Program-made: the position numbers and the translations under genes
Assembly (NCBI RefSeq): GCF_029814175.1
Contig: NZ_CP122312.1
Location: 1,240,001-1,304,000, forward strand
Length of the DNA stretch: 64,000 nt
Reading direction: 5' to 3'
DNA from: Halospeciosus flavus
GTDB taxonomy: Archaea; Halobacteriota; Halobacteria; Halobacteriales; Halobacteriaceae
Shown here: one piece after another, positions 63,274-64,000 of the stretch
Numbering within the stretch: the first letter of the stretch is position 1
Layout: the number at the start of each line of letters is the position of its first letter
Notes under the pieces: generated by a model
The model's database searches: none
What the model was told of the DNA's origin: nothing
What the model saw: only the letters and a program-made list of their open reading frames with translations

Positions 63274-63993
63274 CTACTCCTCTTCGAGGTCGAGACCCAT
63301 CTCGGTCCGCTCGCGCTCCAGTCGGCGAATCTTCAGGCGGTAGTAGACGACGCCGCCGATGCCGACGAGCACCAGCAGACCGACCAACCCCGCGAAGATG
63401 TAGAGGTCACGCTGGAGGTAGTAGTCGATACTGATGGTGTTGGCGTCGACCGTCTTCCAGCGGTAGTGGACGCGGTCGGTCGTCTCGTTCACCGTCCGCG
63501 AGTCCGCGGAAGGCTCGACGCTCCCGAACAGCGGGACCGAGGCCCGGACGCCCGGCGGAAGGATCACTTCGTGGGAGCCGGAGACGGCCACGGGAACGTG
63601 GACCGACCGACTTCCCGAGGACGCCGTGTAGGCGAACTTCCCCTGGTCGGCCGGGAGGCGGACCACGGTCTTCGAGCCCTCCTCGGTCACCTGGAGGTGG
63701 TCGGCGCCGACGACCGTCCCGTTCGGGTAGCGGAACTTGACGCCGGCCACAGAGACGGGTTGGTTCCCGGAGAGTTCGGTCTCTCGTGTGAAGTTCAGCA
63801 CCGTCCGGTTGCGAATCTCGTAGACGGCGTGGTACTCCGTCGCCGTGACGTTGACCGTGACGTTTGCGTCGGTCTGCCAGTCGTAGGTGACGTTGCGGTT
63901 CAACCGTTCCTCGCTCACACCGCCGCCCCCGAGACACCCCGAGAAGAGGAGCAACCCGGCGAGCGCGAAGAGGGCGACCGTGCGGCGCTTCAT
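63274..63993 (-). CDS. membrane-anchored lipoprotein (DUF5803-like)
   Basis: A 239-residue exported protein. The signal VALFALAGLLLFSGCLGGGG ends in the lipobox FSGC. A beta-rich extracellular domain with many NxT/NxS sites follows (NVTYDWQTDANVTVNVTATEYH...). A C-terminal transmembrane helix (LYIFAGLVGLLVLVGIGGVVYY) and a charged cytoplasmic tail (RLKIRRLERERTEMGLDLEEE) close it, giving both lipid and TM anchors. DUF5803 is a haloarchaeal family of unknown role. Located on the same strand as the CinA-like gene, it may once have been its operon partner before the remnant inserted. Confidence 0.82.
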   Translation of the reverse strand: MKRRTVALFALAGLLLFSGCLGGGGVSEERLNRNVTYDWQTDANVTVNVTATEYHAVYEIRNRTVLNFTRETELSGNQPVSVAGVKFRYPNGTVVGADHLQVTEEGSKTVVRLPADQGKFAYTASSGSRSVHVPVAVSGSHEVILPPGVRASVPLFGSVEPSADSRTVNETTDRVHYRWKTVDANTISIDYYLQRDLYIFAGLVGLLVLVGIGGVVYYRLKIRRLERERTEMGLDLEEE

Positions 63994-64000
63994 GGAACGA

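Overview
This 64 kb window is a stretch of haloarchaeal (class Halobacteria) chromosome. The DNA is very GC-rich and the proteins are strongly acidic, as in salt-in halophiles. Clade markers include topoisomerase VI next to DNA gyrase, an archaeal class I fructose-bisphosphate aldolase, an AbrB-PhoU fusion, a PGF-CTERM surface protein, an XPB-type helicase, Tat/lipobox lipoproteins and leaderless-looking TATA promoters about 25-35 bases before start codons. The genus cannot be fixed from the window. I found no rRNA, tRNA or CRISPR array.

Layout. 1-2372: the 3' end of an ATP-dependent DNA ligase gene, a HAD phosphatase and an MBL-fold hydrolase. 2373-2645: a hairpin-rich convergent spacer. 2646-12414: the type II topoisomerase block, top6B-top6A on the minus strand and gyrB-gyrA on the plus strand. 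GyrB carries a 433-residue intein with an HNH nuclease, inserted directly after the Toprim EGDSAGG motif. 12440-24143: a large surface protein, arginase, carbamate kinase, an epimerase lacking its catalytic lysine, a regulator, an NDH-2-like dehydrogenase, and nucleoside-salvage genes (uridine phosphorylase, EamA transporter, cytidine deaminase).

24144-27344 is a nested transposon. An IS200/IS605 element (tnpA-tnpB plus probable omega-RNA) sits exactly inside the ATG of a flavin reductase gene, and its left-end hairpin is split by an ISH3-like element with a frameshifted transposase. 27402-35544: msrB, a FAD monooxygenase, an ADP-ribosylglycohydrolase, the XPB helicase, an alpha/beta hydrolase, a thiolase with its DUF35 partner, and two small charged proteins. 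35546-42288: gamma-glutamyltransferase, two divergent glutamate dehydrogenases, a CitE-like lyase, a PGF-CTERM protein and a MaoC hydratase. 42480-55268: an acyl-CoA carboxylase carboxyltransferase with a fused epsilon-like domain, a GAF sensor, the fba-fbp gluconeogenic pair, 3-hydroxyacyl-CoA dehydrogenase, two acyl-CoA dehydrogenases, a RIO-like kinase and an aldehyde dehydrogenase. 55351-63993: small regulators, a nitrilase-family hydrolase, an SRPBCC protein, a LEA2-like surface protein, PhoU, an NAD-kinase-like protein, a CinA/MoaB-like protein, a roughly 0.5 kb IS605-derived remnant and a lipoprotein.

Together the genes suggest a heterotroph that grows on amino acids, acyl-CoAs and nucleosides, with gluconeogenesis (fba-fbp) and glutamate turnover. 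The most unusual structures are the HNH intein, the start-codon insertion with its nested second element, a palindrome shared by two distant intergenic sites, and a palindrome that overlaps the fba TATA box.
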